DNA of 64,000 nt, taken from positions 1-64,000 of the forward strand of contig CACAGI010000005.1 of NCBI GenBank assembly GCA_902532015.1, in the 5' to 3' direction. Position numbers and translations under genes: made by a program. Numbering within the stretch: the stretch's first letter is position 1; each line of letters begins with the position of its first letter. The DNA is from an uncultured SAR86 cluster bacterium (lineage in GTDB: Bacteria > Pseudomonadota > Gammaproteobacteria > Magnimaribacterales > Magnimaribacteraceae). The notes beneath the pieces are model-generated. The model saw only the letters and a list, made by a program, of their open reading frames with translations, did no database searches and was not told the DNA's origin. Shown one piece after another: positions 49,128 through 58,455 of this stretch.

Positions 49128-51416
49128 ATGAAGAAATTTTTATATTTCTTTTTGATGGGTATCTTGTATTTTGCAAGCCACTTAAATGCTGAAATTATTA
49201 TCGATGGAAAGTTAGATGATGATGAGTGGGCTGATGCGAAGCAGATCACAAGATTCTATGAAGTATTTCCCTATACATTGAATCCTGTTGACGATATAAA
49301 AACAGTCATTCTGATCCAAGAATCTAAGGAAGGAATATACATAGGCTTCAAGAACTATCAATCTAACTCAAGTATGCGATCTCAAAGTCACCAAAGAGAC
49401 AATGAAAGATCAATCGCAGATAAAAATGGTGTAACTATAGACTTTGATGCAGATAAACTATCTGGTTATCAATTTTTTGTTTCTTCAAGTGGTTCTATAG
49501 GCGATGCAACATATAGAAATGAGAATGAAAGAAGCTATGACTGGGACGCAGATTGGCTATCTGCTGCAACCACTGAAGAGGGAGTCTGGTATTCAGAGAT
49601 TTTTATACCTTGGACAGTAGCTCCAATGAAAGCTCAATCTGGAGCCCAACGTAAAGTTAGAATGGCTTTTTATAGAATGTTAGCTGGACCTCAAAGAGTA
49701 ATAGCGACTATTAAAGGGAGCTCTTATGAGAACCTTTATTTATCTGTATTTAATGATTATTCTTTTAAAAATTATCAATCTTCTAGTATTGATTTCTTTC
49801 CTTACCTTACGACTAGTGAAGATAGAATAAATAGTGAAGTAGAAAATAAGATTGGAGCTGAAGTATTTTGGAAAATTGATTCTAGCAAACAATTAAACGC
49901 TGCTTTTAATCCTGATTTTGGTCAAGTAGAAAGTGATGATGTGGTAGTTAATTTTTCTGCCACAGAGACTTTTTACTCAGACAAGAGACCTTTCTTCTCA
50001 GAAAATCATGGGTTATTTAATGTTACAGCTTGGCGATTCTTATATGTAATTAATACTAGACGCATAGGAGGAGAGCCAGATTATGATTGTTCTAAATTTG
50101 GTGATATGCAAGAAGATAACTGCAACAACAGCAAGATAGGGGCCAATGATATTGATTATGCTTTACGTTATTCTCAGCAAGGAGAAACTTTAGATATTGG
50201 TTTTTTAGGTGCTTCCGAAGCTGACGAAAATTTTAGTCGTGGAAAAGATTTTTATTCAGTTAGGCTTAGAACACGAAAAGATGATCTAACCATTGGCTAT
50301 TTAGGAACATACGTAGATAGACCTGTAATTGACAGGACAGCTCAAGTAAACACTATGGATTTTGATTATAGACCATCCTCTGTATTGAGACTAAATGGTT
50401 TATTAGTCCACTCTAAAGTAAATGATAAGAATGGTTACGGATTTGACTTTGGACTAGGATATGACCCTGATAAAACACGTCGTTTTGGATTTGGTTTATA
50501 TTATTTTGACGAGAATCTTGATGTAAATGACATGGGCTATTTAGCTAGAAATGATTGGCTTATGTTTGGAGGAAGATATCAAATAAGAAAAACTGATTTC
50601 ACTAGTGAGTCTTTGTTCAGATCAAGACAATATGAATTCGGCTGGTCTCTTAAATCTGACTCTTCATTTAAAAAGGAACCTTCAGCAGTTAGATTTTCGA
50701 TTAATAATTCTTTTAAGGATAGTTCCGAACTTAAATTTGGTACTTTTTATAGAGTTACTGGACGAGACAATAGAATTACTAGGAATTCTGAGTTAGCACC
50801 TTTCGTCAATTTACCTGAAGGCTATGGTATTGAAATGGATTTTAATGGTCCTAGAGAAAATTTTCTTAGATATTCTCTAGATGCTAAGAGGCAAAAGGGA
50901 GATAGTTATTCAGGAGAATTGGGATGGACATCTTCGTATAGAGGTTCTATAAGCATTTCTCCTTTAGAAACATTGACGGCAAAATTGAGCTATAGACACA
51001 CTGAAGAGGCAAATTGGTTGAATTGGATCAATGACAACCTTCTTGCTACTTATGACAGAAAACAAAGAAGAACTACAGCTAGCATTCAATGGGTTGAAGG
51101 TACAAAGCATGAATTGAGAATTAAGGCTCAAATGTTGGCATTTACAGCTAGAAACCCTAAACCTTACTTAGGAGATTTATATGGAAACCTAAATCCATAC
51201 CAAATTTCTTTACCACCCATCACAGTGAGTCAATTAGCTTTTCAGATCAGGTACAGATATGAAATAAAACCGTTAGCTTATTTATATGTCGTTTACACTA
51301 AAGGAGGTAGGGTAGCGATGAATGACGAAGAAGATAGCTTAAATGAACTCTACAAAAGACCTTGGAATGATCCTCAAAGCGATAATTTTACAATCAAAGT
51401 TAGATATAGATTTTAA
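49128..51416 (+). CDS. CBM9-like/DUF5916 outer-membrane protein, copy 1
   Basis: Signal peptide, IIDGKLDDDEWADA, FNPDFGQVESDDVVVNFSATETFYSDKRPFFSEN, C-terminal KVRYRF beta-barrel-type ending. Confidence 0.85.
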   Translation: MKKFLYFFLMGILYFASHLNAEIIIDGKLDDDEWADAKQITRFYEVFPYTLNPVDDIKTVILIQESKEGIYIGFKNYQSNSSMRSQSHQRDNERSIADKNGVTIDFDADKLSGYQFFVSSSGSIGDATYRNENERSYDWDADWLSAATTEEGVWYSEIFIPWTVAPMKAQSGAQRKVRMAFYRMLAGPQRVIATIKGSSYENLYLSVFNDYSFKNYQSSSIDFFPYLTTSEDRINSEVENKIGAEVFWKIDSSKQLNAAFNPDFGQVESDDVVVNFSATETFYSDKRPFFSENHGLFNVTAWRFLYVINTRRIGGEPDYDCSKFGDMQEDNCNNSKIGANDIDYALRYSQQGETLDIGFLGASEADENFSRGKDFYSVRLRTRKDDLTIGYLGTYVDRPVIDRTAQVNTMDFDYRPSSVLRLNGLLVHSKVNDKNGYGFDFGLGYDPDKTRRFGFGLYYFDENLDVNDMGYLARNDWLMFGGRYQIRKTDFTSESLFRSRQYEFGWSLKSDSSFKKEPSAVRFSINNSFKDSSELKFGTFYRVTGRDNRITRNSELAPFVNLPEGYGIEMDFNGPRENFLRYSLDAKRQKGDSYSGELGWTSSYRGSISISPLETLTAKLSYRHTEEANWLNWINDNLLATYDRKQRRTTASIQWVEGTKHELRIKAQMLAFTARNPKPYLGDLYGNLNPYQISLPPITVSQLAFQIRYRYEIKPLAYLYVVYTKGGRVAMNDEEDSLNELYKRPWNDPQSDNFTIKVRYRF

Positions 51417-51447
51417 GGCATCCAACACTTAGAATACCTCTCCTTAC

Positions 51448-53781
51448 ATGGGAACTCTATTGCATAGGAAGCTAAAATCTCTCTTACCTTATTTTTTTGG
51501 GCTTATCTGCTTGAATCCTTATCTTGGTGCTTTTGATATTTCTGTAGATGGCGTATTAGATGAAAAAGAATGGTCACAAGCGAGAGAGTGGACTAAGTAT
51601 TATGAGTCGATGCCTTTTTCACTTGCGGAACCAAAGCATTATCAAAAGGTTCTTATATTGGAAGACGAAAAAGGGATGTATTTTGCTTTTATTAATCTTC
51701 AGTCTAAAGATTCCATAAGAGCAAACAAACATGAACGTGATGACGAAATGGCCAATGCGGATAAATGCGGTCTAGCTATAGATTTTGATGGAGATGGATT
51801 AACAGCTTATGGTTTTACTGTTTCAGCTGGAGGATCTATTAGTGACGGCATTTATAGGAATGAGAATGATGTTAACTATGACTGGGATGCAGATTGGGAT
51901 TCAGCTACTTCAATCAATAGCGACGGCTGGACTGCCGAAATGTTCATACCTTGGAGCATAGCTCCCATGAAGACTCAGGTAGGCGATAAGAGAAAAGTTA
52001 AACTTTCTTTTTGGAGAATGGTTGCAGAAGAATGGAGAGTTAACACTTCTATTAAAGGCAATCCTAGACAAGAGAAATTTATGTCTCTTTTCCATGAAAT
52101 GGATTTTAATAATTATAACGTTTCGAAGATTGATTTCTTTCCTTACATCAATGTTACCAATGATAGAGTTTTAGAAGAGACAAAAACAAAAGCCGGCGCA
52201 GAAATATTTTGGAAGATCGATTCAGGTAAGCAATTAAATATAGCTTTAAATCCTGACTTTGGGCAGGTCGAGAGTGACGAACTTGTGGTCAACTTCACTT
52301 CATCGGAAACTTTTTATTCTGATAAGAGACCTTTCTTTTCTGAAAATCATTCTCTTTTTGCTGTTAGAGGCTATGAATTTTTTTATGTAATAAATACCAG
52401 GAGAATTGGAGCTGCCCCCGATTATAATTGCACTAAATATAGCGGGTCGTTAAAGAATCTTTGCGATGCAAGCCAGGTTGGTATTTCAGATATAGATTAT
52501 GCTGTCAGATATACACAGCAAGGTGAGTCTGTTGACTTTGGATTCTTAGGTGCCTCTGAGGCAGATGAACCATTTACTCAGGGTAGAGATTTTTATTCGG
52601 TAAGATCAATAAAGAATGGCGAAAATTTTTCCATTGGTTATTTAGGAACTTATACAGATAGACCTGTTTTAGATAGAAGCGCCGATGTACATTCTATAGA
52701 TGCTATTTATAGACCAAATGATAAGATCAGGTTAGAAACTATCTTCCTCACTTCTAGTGTTGAGCAAGGAATAGATAACACTGAAACATCTGGAGAAATT
52801 TTTAGATTCAGATTAACTGCTTCTCCAAGAAAAGGAAGATGGCATGATTTTGGTATTTTCTTCTTTGATGAAGAGACAGACATCAGCGATATGGGATACC
52901 AAATGAATAATAATATGCTTTGGGCGGGAGGTCAGAATGGATTGAAGTTTACTGACTTTGATAATTCATCTGTTCTACTATCCACTGAGTATGAGTATGG
53001 ATTTGGTTACGAAGCCAATGCTGATTTAGATAAATCTGCTATATTTGCTTCTCTTACTTACAAAAGTACTTTTAAGAATACTTCATTTCTAGAATTTAGT
53101 AATTTTCATAGATCTGCGAGTAAAGATTATTGGATTACTAGAGGAAATGCTGATGCTCCATTCATCAAGAAGCCTGAAAATTATGGAACTTCGTTACAAT
53201 ACAAGGGTCCCTCAAAAGACTTTTTTAATTATTTTATAGAAGTTAAAAGAGAAAGAGGTACCACGTGGGGATTTTCTGCTCTCGGTTTTAATACCGCTTA
53301 CACTGCTCAAATCGATCTATCTCCTAAAGATAATCTTAAATTTTCTCTCATGCACCAACACGCTACTGAAGATATTTGGTTAAATTGGGTCGAGGGCAGC
53401 TTGTTGGCTATCTATGATGAGAAAAAGCAGAGAACAACAGTGGCATCTTTAAATTGGTTTGGTGGAGATAAACATGAGTTAAGAATGAAAGCTCAAATGG
53501 TTGCATTCACTGCAAGAAAGCCTATGGCTTATATAGGTGACAAGTATGGAGCTTTGAATCCTATAGAAATGGCTCTACCGCCATTTACTTTAAGTGATCT
53601 AGCATTTCAAATAAGATATCGCTATGAAATATTACCTTTAGCATATCTATATGTAGTTTATTCTAAAGGTGGAAGAATTGTTGAATACGATTCTGAAGAT
53701 AGCTTAGGAGAATTGTATAAACGACCTTGGAATGACCCTCAAGCCGATACTTTTACTGTAAAAGTTAGATACAGGTTCTAA
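51448..53781 (+). CDS. CBM9-like/DUF5916 outer-membrane protein, copy 2 (paralogue of copy 1)
   Basis: ISVDGVLDEKEWSQA, LNPDFGQVESDELVVNFTSSETFYSDKRPFFSENHSLF, same KVRYRF ending. Confidence 0.85.
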   Translation: MGTLLHRKLKSLLPYFFGLICLNPYLGAFDISVDGVLDEKEWSQAREWTKYYESMPFSLAEPKHYQKVLILEDEKGMYFAFINLQSKDSIRANKHERDDEMANADKCGLAIDFDGDGLTAYGFTVSAGGSISDGIYRNENDVNYDWDADWDSATSINSDGWTAEMFIPWSIAPMKTQVGDKRKVKLSFWRMVAEEWRVNTSIKGNPRQEKFMSLFHEMDFNNYNVSKIDFFPYINVTNDRVLEETKTKAGAEIFWKIDSGKQLNIALNPDFGQVESDELVVNFTSSETFYSDKRPFFSENHSLFAVRGYEFFYVINTRRIGAAPDYNCTKYSGSLKNLCDASQVGISDIDYAVRYTQQGESVDFGFLGASEADEPFTQGRDFYSVRSIKNGENFSIGYLGTYTDRPVLDRSADVHSIDAIYRPNDKIRLETIFLTSSVEQGIDNTETSGEIFRFRLTASPRKGRWHDFGIFFFDEETDISDMGYQMNNNMLWAGGQNGLKFTDFDNSSVLLSTEYEYGFGYEANADLDKSAIFASLTYKSTFKNTSFLEFSNFHRSASKDYWITRGNADAPFIKKPENYGTSLQYKGPSKDFFNYFIEVKRERGTTWGFSALGFNTAYTAQIDLSPKDNLKFSLMHQHATEDIWLNWVEGSLLAIYDEKKQRTTVASLNWFGGDKHELRMKAQMVAFTARKPMAYIGDKYGALNPIEMALPPFTLSDLAFQIRYRYEILPLAYLYVVYSKGGRIVEYDSEDSLGELYKRPWNDPQADTFTVKVRYRF

Positions 53782-53966
53782 GTCTGGCATTTATTAGAAC
53801 AAAGCCAATTATCACCATTTTGAATTGCCTCCGATAGAGGTAAATTTATATCACAATTTTGGCATTTAACCATTTCAGTACTTTTTTCCACAAAATTAGA
53901 TTTCGGCTCTCTTGCTATTAGATAGATGAGAGTTATTAATCCCAAGATTAAAAGTATTTGAAACAT
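53778..53966 (-). CDS. PP0621-like small membrane-anchored Cys-motif protein
   Basis: N-terminal TM; VKCQNCDINLPLSEAIQNGDNWLCSNKC. Confidence 0.75.
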   Translation of the reverse strand: MFQILLILGLITLIYLIAREPKSNFVEKSTEMVKCQNCDINLPLSEAIQNGDNWLCSNKCQT

Positions 53967-53967
53967 T

Positions 53968-54843
53968 TTAAGGAATAAGAGGAGAGGGTTGTTCTATTGT
54001 TTCATTGCCCATAAGCCCTAAAGTCAATATTCTTTTCCAAGATCTCTTTTTGACAGTAAGATTTTGATTGATATCAAACTCTGGAAAGTTTGAATTAAGA
54101 ATTTTTAAATTTACATCTTTTAATTCGGGGTAATCTAATATTTCATATGCCTCTACCAGGATCGATAGCGCAAAAGGAGTTTGTGGAGTGTTTGGCAAGT
54201 GCTCAATAACATACTTTGCTCTTCCAACTGCCGCAAGATAAGCCGCTCTTTTCATATAGTAATCTGCAACATAAATTTCGTGTTCAGCAAGTAAGTTTCT
54301 AAGATAAATCATCCTTTGTTTTGCATGGGCAACATACTTACTATCTGGGTATCTAGATATGAAGTCTGATAACTCGTCAAAAGATCTCTGAGCCATTACT
54401 ATTTCCCTTTTAAATAAATCAGATTGAAAGTATCTAGAAAATAACCCTGCATCATCAGTAAAAGCAGCCAAGCCCTTCATATAATAAGCATACCCAGTAT
54501 GGGAATGCCGTGGATGCAAATTTATAAACCTTTGGGCTGCTGATTCACTAGCTTCAAACTGCGAATTCATATAATAAGCATATATTAATTCTGCTTGTGC
54601 TTGTTCTGCATATCTTCCAAAGGGAAATCTTGATTCAAGAGACTCTAGGCTTATGATGGCTGTTGAATAGCTAGCGCTTTTCAATCTTGATTGTGCTTGA
54701 TCATAAAGCTCCTTTTCAACCAACCTTTCATCCGGAAGTTCTTCGTTTGAGGAGCAAGACACAATCAAGAGCATAATCAAAAAGTATCTCAAAAAGATGA
54801 GACTTTTCTTGATTGAATTAATAAAATTGTGAACGATTGTCAT
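53968..54843 (-). CDS. bamD: outer membrane assembly lipoprotein BamD (ORF track start 54972; likely start 54843)
   Basis: Lipobox LLIVSC; TPR features RFPFGRYAEQAQAELIYAYY, RFINLHPRHSHTGYAYYMKGLA. Confidence 0.92.
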   Translation of the reverse strand: MTIVHNFINSIKKSLIFLRYFLIMLLIVSCSSNEELPDERLVEKELYDQAQSRLKSASYSTAIISLESLESRFPFGRYAEQAQAELIYAYYMNSQFEASESAAQRFINLHPRHSHTGYAYYMKGLAAFTDDAGLFSRYFQSDLFKREIVMAQRSFDELSDFISRYPDSKYVAHAKQRMIYLRNLLAEHEIYVADYYMKRAAYLAAVGRAKYVIEHLPNTPQTPFALSILVEAYEILDYPELKDVNLKILNSNFPEFDINQNLTVKKRSWKRILTLGLMGNETIEQPSPLIP

Positions 54844-54919
54844 TTGAATAGCAGATTCTACAGATATGAATAGTTCTTGGACAGAAAAAGCTATACAAGG
54901 TTCAAAACAAATAACAGTA

Positions 54920-55864
54920 ATGAAGAAGAATATTAGTCTTAAATACCAAACAAATTCTAATGATGCGGGCAAGCGTTTAGATGCTGTTATGGCCAGGGAG
55001 TTTAATCAATTTTCTAGAGCACACATTCAAAAATGGATAAAGGAAGGTAAGCTATTACTAGATGAGGAAATTGTTAAGCCAAGACAAGTTCTTAAATCTA
55101 ATCAACAAATCTCTATTGAAACCACAGAAGATCCTGTTTTAGAGGATGGACCAGAAAATATTCCTATCGATATTATTTTTGAAGATGAAGACATCATTGT
55201 ATTAAATAAACAGCCAGGACTTGTGGTGCATCCAGGAGCGGGTAATCAGCATGGCACTCTTGTTAATGCTTTATTACACCATGATAAAGAATTAAGTTTT
55301 TTACCAAGAGCTGGAATCGTTCATCGCCTTGATAAAGATACTTCGGGGGTAATGGTAGTTGCAAAAAATGAATTATCTTACTTGAATATCGTTACCCAAT
55401 TAAAAGAAAGAAAAGTTAAAAGACATTACTTAGCTTTAGTGACGGGGGAGCCATTATCCGGATCAACCATTAATGAGCCTATAGGTAGACATCCTAAAAT
55501 TAGAACAAAGCAATCAGTAACAGATAAAGGTAAAGAAGCGATAACTAAATTCACGATTAATAAAAAAATGGATGGTTACAGTTTACTGAATGTATCCTTA
55601 GAAACAGGAAGAACTCATCAAATTAGAGTGCATCTTGCCTTTATAGGTTTTCCCATAGTAGGCGACTCTGTTTATGGAGGAACTAGAAAATTTTCTGCCG
55701 GCACAACCGCAGCTCTCCAAAAAGAAATATCCTCTTTTTCTAGACAAGCTTTACATGCTGAGAAATTGGAATTTATTCACCCTACAATAGGCAAGAAAGT
55801 AAGTTACTTTGCAGAAAGCCCTCAGGATTTAGTTGATCTTATAGAACAATTCAATCGATCTTGA
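54920..55864 (+). CDS. rluD: 23S rRNA pseudouridine synthase D (ORF track start 54866; likely start 54920)
   Basis: GIVHRLDKDTSGVMVVAKN, GRTHQIRVHLAFIGFPIVGDSVYGG. Confidence 0.94.
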   Translation: MKKNISLKYQTNSNDAGKRLDAVMAREFNQFSRAHIQKWIKEGKLLLDEEIVKPRQVLKSNQQISIETTEDPVLEDGPENIPIDIIFEDEDIIVLNKQPGLVVHPGAGNQHGTLVNALLHHDKELSFLPRAGIVHRLDKDTSGVMVVAKNELSYLNIVTQLKERKVKRHYLALVTGEPLSGSTINEPIGRHPKIRTKQSVTDKGKEAITKFTINKKMDGYSLLNVSLETGRTHQIRVHLAFIGFPIVGDSVYGGTRKFSAGTTAALQKEISSFSRQALHAEKLEFIHPTIGKKVSYFAESPQDLVDLIEQFNRS

Positions 55865-56568
55865 TGAACGATTGTAAAAAAATTTCTGCTAATGGCGCTC
55901 TAGGCATCAATGTTGAGTGCATTACTTTAACTAAAGAATTTTTTATCAGTAACAACATTACTAACAATACTAGACATGGATTGCCTCTATCTTTTAAAGA
56001 ATATCTTGGCATGCCTATTCAGTATATGGAGCAAGTGCATGGAAATTCAATACAATCGATAAGAGCTCTATCTAAAGAAAAAATTAAAAAGACAGATGCA
56101 CTGTTCTCTAGATCAAATAAATTCTCCCTAGCTATTATGTCCGCTGATTGTCTGCCGATAGCCTTAGCCAACTCTGAAGGAAGTAAGATTGCTCTTCTGC
56201 ATGCTGGGTGGAGAGGCTTATCAGAGGGAATAATTAGCAAATCATTAAAGATGTTTGACTCAGAGAGAGATGAACTGAAAGCTTGGTTAGCTCCTTGTAT
56301 CTCAGAAGAAAAATATGCAGTCGGTAGGGATGTTTTTAAAGCTTTTGTTGAATCCGATAGGGACGCTGAAAAAAGTTTTAAACAGCTCAATTCAAAAAAA
56401 TGGAAATTTGATATCAGAGCAGAAGCTTCAAGGGTTTTAAGAAAATCTAATGTTTCAGTTTCTCAAAGTAATTACTGTACTTACAAAGATGAAGATTTAT
56501 TTTATTCTTATAGAAGAGATAAAACAGACGAAAGAGTTGTAACACTATTGTGGAGAAAAAATGTCTAG
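55861..56568 (+). CDS. pgeF: YfiH/PgeF family peptidoglycan editing factor
   Basis: MEQVHGN, SADCLPIALANSEGSKIALLHAGWRGLSEGII, follows rluD. Confidence 0.9.
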   Translation: MMNDCKKISANGALGINVECITLTKEFFISNNITNNTRHGLPLSFKEYLGMPIQYMEQVHGNSIQSIRALSKEKIKKTDALFSRSNKFSLAIMSADCLPIALANSEGSKIALLHAGWRGLSEGIISKSLKMFDSERDELKAWLAPCISEEKYAVGRDVFKAFVESDRDAEKSFKQLNSKKWKFDIRAEASRVLRKSNVSVSQSNYCTYKDEDLFYSYRRDKTDERVVTLLWRKNV

Positions 56569-57430
56569 AAAAGGTTTTATAGGTTTGGGCGTTATGGGCT
56601 CGGCAATGGCTGGTCATATAGCTAACAAGTTTTCTAATGTGGTTGTTTATAATAGAACTTCTGACAAAGCTAATTCTTGGGCAAAAGAAAATGGTGGAAA
56701 GGTTGCTATTAATGCTGCTCAAGTTGGAGAGTTATGTGAACAAGTTTTTTTATGCGTTGGTAATGACGAAGACGTAAAGAACCTGATATCAGGCGAAGAG
56801 GGTATCCTTAAAACCATGAAGAGAGGTGGTGTCATTGTTGATCACACTACTATATCTGCTGATGTTTCTATTGAATTAAGCAAACTTTGTTCAAAACAAG
56901 AGATTGGTTTTATAGATGCACCAGTTTCTGGAGGGCAAGCAGGTGCAGAATCTGGAATGCTTACAATTATGGCTGGAGGTGAGAAAGAGTATTTTGATGC
57001 TGTGAAAGACACCTTAGAATGTTATTCAAAATTTATAAAGTTGATGGGTCCAAGTGGATCGGGACAGCTAACAAAAATGGTTAATCAGATTTGTATTGCG
57101 GGCTTGATTCAGTCTCTTGCAGAAGCATTAAATTTTTCAGAGAAAGTGGGTTTAAGTACAAAAGAAGTTATTGAAGTTATATCTAAAGGTGCTGCACAGA
57201 GTTGGCAAATGGAAAATAGATGGAAAACTATGCTAGATGATCATTATGACCATGGTTTTGCAGTTGATCACATGAGAAAAGATCTGGAGTTAGTAATAAA
57301 AGAAGCGAATGAAAAGGATATAAATATAGATTTAACCAAAATAGTTAATGAATATTATAAAGATATCCAAGATATGGGCGGTAATAGGTGGGACACGTCT
57401 AGTCTTTTGAAAAGACTTAAAGAATTATGA
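56561..57430 (+). CDS. NAD-dependent beta-hydroxyacid dehydrogenase (GarR/MmsB-like)
   Basis: GFIGLGVMGSAMAGHIA, DHTTISADVSIEL, FIDAPVSGGQAGAESGMLTIMAGG. Confidence 0.9.
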   Translation: MSRKGFIGLGVMGSAMAGHIANKFSNVVVYNRTSDKANSWAKENGGKVAINAAQVGELCEQVFLCVGNDEDVKNLISGEEGILKTMKRGGVIVDHTTISADVSIELSKLCSKQEIGFIDAPVSGGQAGAESGMLTIMAGGEKEYFDAVKDTLECYSKFIKLMGPSGSGQLTKMVNQICIAGLIQSLAEALNFSEKVGLSTKEVIEVISKGAAQSWQMENRWKTMLDDHYDHGFAVDHMRKDLELVIKEANEKDINIDLTKIVNEYYKDIQDMGGNRWDTSSLLKRLKEL

Positions 57431-58365
57431 TATTTTCTACCTTCGATGATCAGCTTTCTAAAGATCTATTAGATTCATCTATTACAGATCTGGAGAGAAT
57501 TGCTGATCAATACAAGATTGAAAATCTTCAACCTAATTTTTTTAAGGACATCATTATTCCCATTAGCCTGCATCTTAATAGTTTTGCTAAAAGAGACGAA
57601 CCTTATTTAATTTGTCTCACAGGTGGTCAAGGTTCTGGAAAAACTACTATGTCTTATTTTATTCAAGAGGTACTGGCCAATCATTGTAATAGACCAAGTA
57701 TGGGTTTCTCTATAGATGACATTTACAAGTCGCAGGAAGAGAGAAAGGCAATATCAGAAGAAGTACATCCTCTTTGCCATGTAAGAGGAGTTCCAGGAAC
57801 TCATGATGTAGCTATGGGTCTAGATTTAATAAATAGCTTAAGTTTAGCTAACCCAGACTCTATTACGAAAATACCTGCTTTTTGTAAACCAGAAGACAAA
57901 CACTATCCTGAAAGTGACTGGCCAAAGTATAAAGGTAAACCAGATTTTATTTTCTTTGATGCTTGGTGTGGTGGAGCAAGGCCTATTAGTGAAGAAAATT
58001 GGCAGGGTCCTTTGAATGATCTTGAAAGAGAAGAAGATCCTCACGGAATATGGTCCAAATGGAGTAATAGAGAGCTATCAAAAGATTATCAGGAATTATT
58101 TAATAGATTTGATTTGTTACTCATTATTAAAGTACCTAATATGGAATTTGTATATAAAAGCAGATGGTTGCAGGAACAAACTTTAGCAAAAACAATTAAA
58201 GACCCAGCCTTAAAGGATAAGATAATGACCAAAGAGGAAGTGTATCGGTTTGTAATGCATTACGAACGACTTACTCATTATATTCTTGAGGAAATTCCTA
58301 AATTTTCAGACATTGTTTTAGAAAGAGATGACCAATTTATTTTTTCTATTACTAAGACCCCGTAA
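57427..58365 (+). CDS. P-loop kinase, D-glycerate 3-kinase-like
   Basis: CLTGGQGSGKTTMSYF, SIDDIYKSQEERKAISEEVHPLCHVRGVPGTHDVAMG. Confidence 0.82.
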   Translation: MIFSTFDDQLSKDLLDSSITDLERIADQYKIENLQPNFFKDIIIPISLHLNSFAKRDEPYLICLTGGQGSGKTTMSYFIQEVLANHCNRPSMGFSIDDIYKSQEERKAISEEVHPLCHVRGVPGTHDVAMGLDLINSLSLANPDSITKIPAFCKPEDKHYPESDWPKYKGKPDFIFFDAWCGGARPISEENWQGPLNDLEREEDPHGIWSKWSNRELSKDYQELFNRFDLLLIIKVPNMEFVYKSRWLQEQTLAKTIKDPALKDKIMTKEEVYRFVMHYERLTHYILEEIPKFSDIVLERDDQFIFSITKTP

Positions 58366-58387
58366 AGACCTATAGGGTAGGGTTTTC

Positions 58388-58451
58388 TTGACTTAGGTAG
58401 TTCTGATGTCAAAATGCTCACCCTCCTAGCTTTTGACCTTAAATTGCTAGG
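58388..58451 (+). promoter_or_regulatory. overlapping alternative hairpins upstream of ilvB (attenuator-like arrangement)
   Basis: TTGAC(58388-58392)/GTCAA(58408-58412); GTCAAAA(58408-58414)/TTTTGAC(58431-58437); CCTAGC(58425-58430)/GCTAGG(58446-58451). Confidence 0.35.
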
Positions 58452-58455
58452 CATT

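Noticed and set aside
54844-54972. N-terminal extension of the bamD ORF overlapping rluD
   Set aside because: Lipoprotein signal geometry fits the start at 54843; the upstream part is not signal-like.
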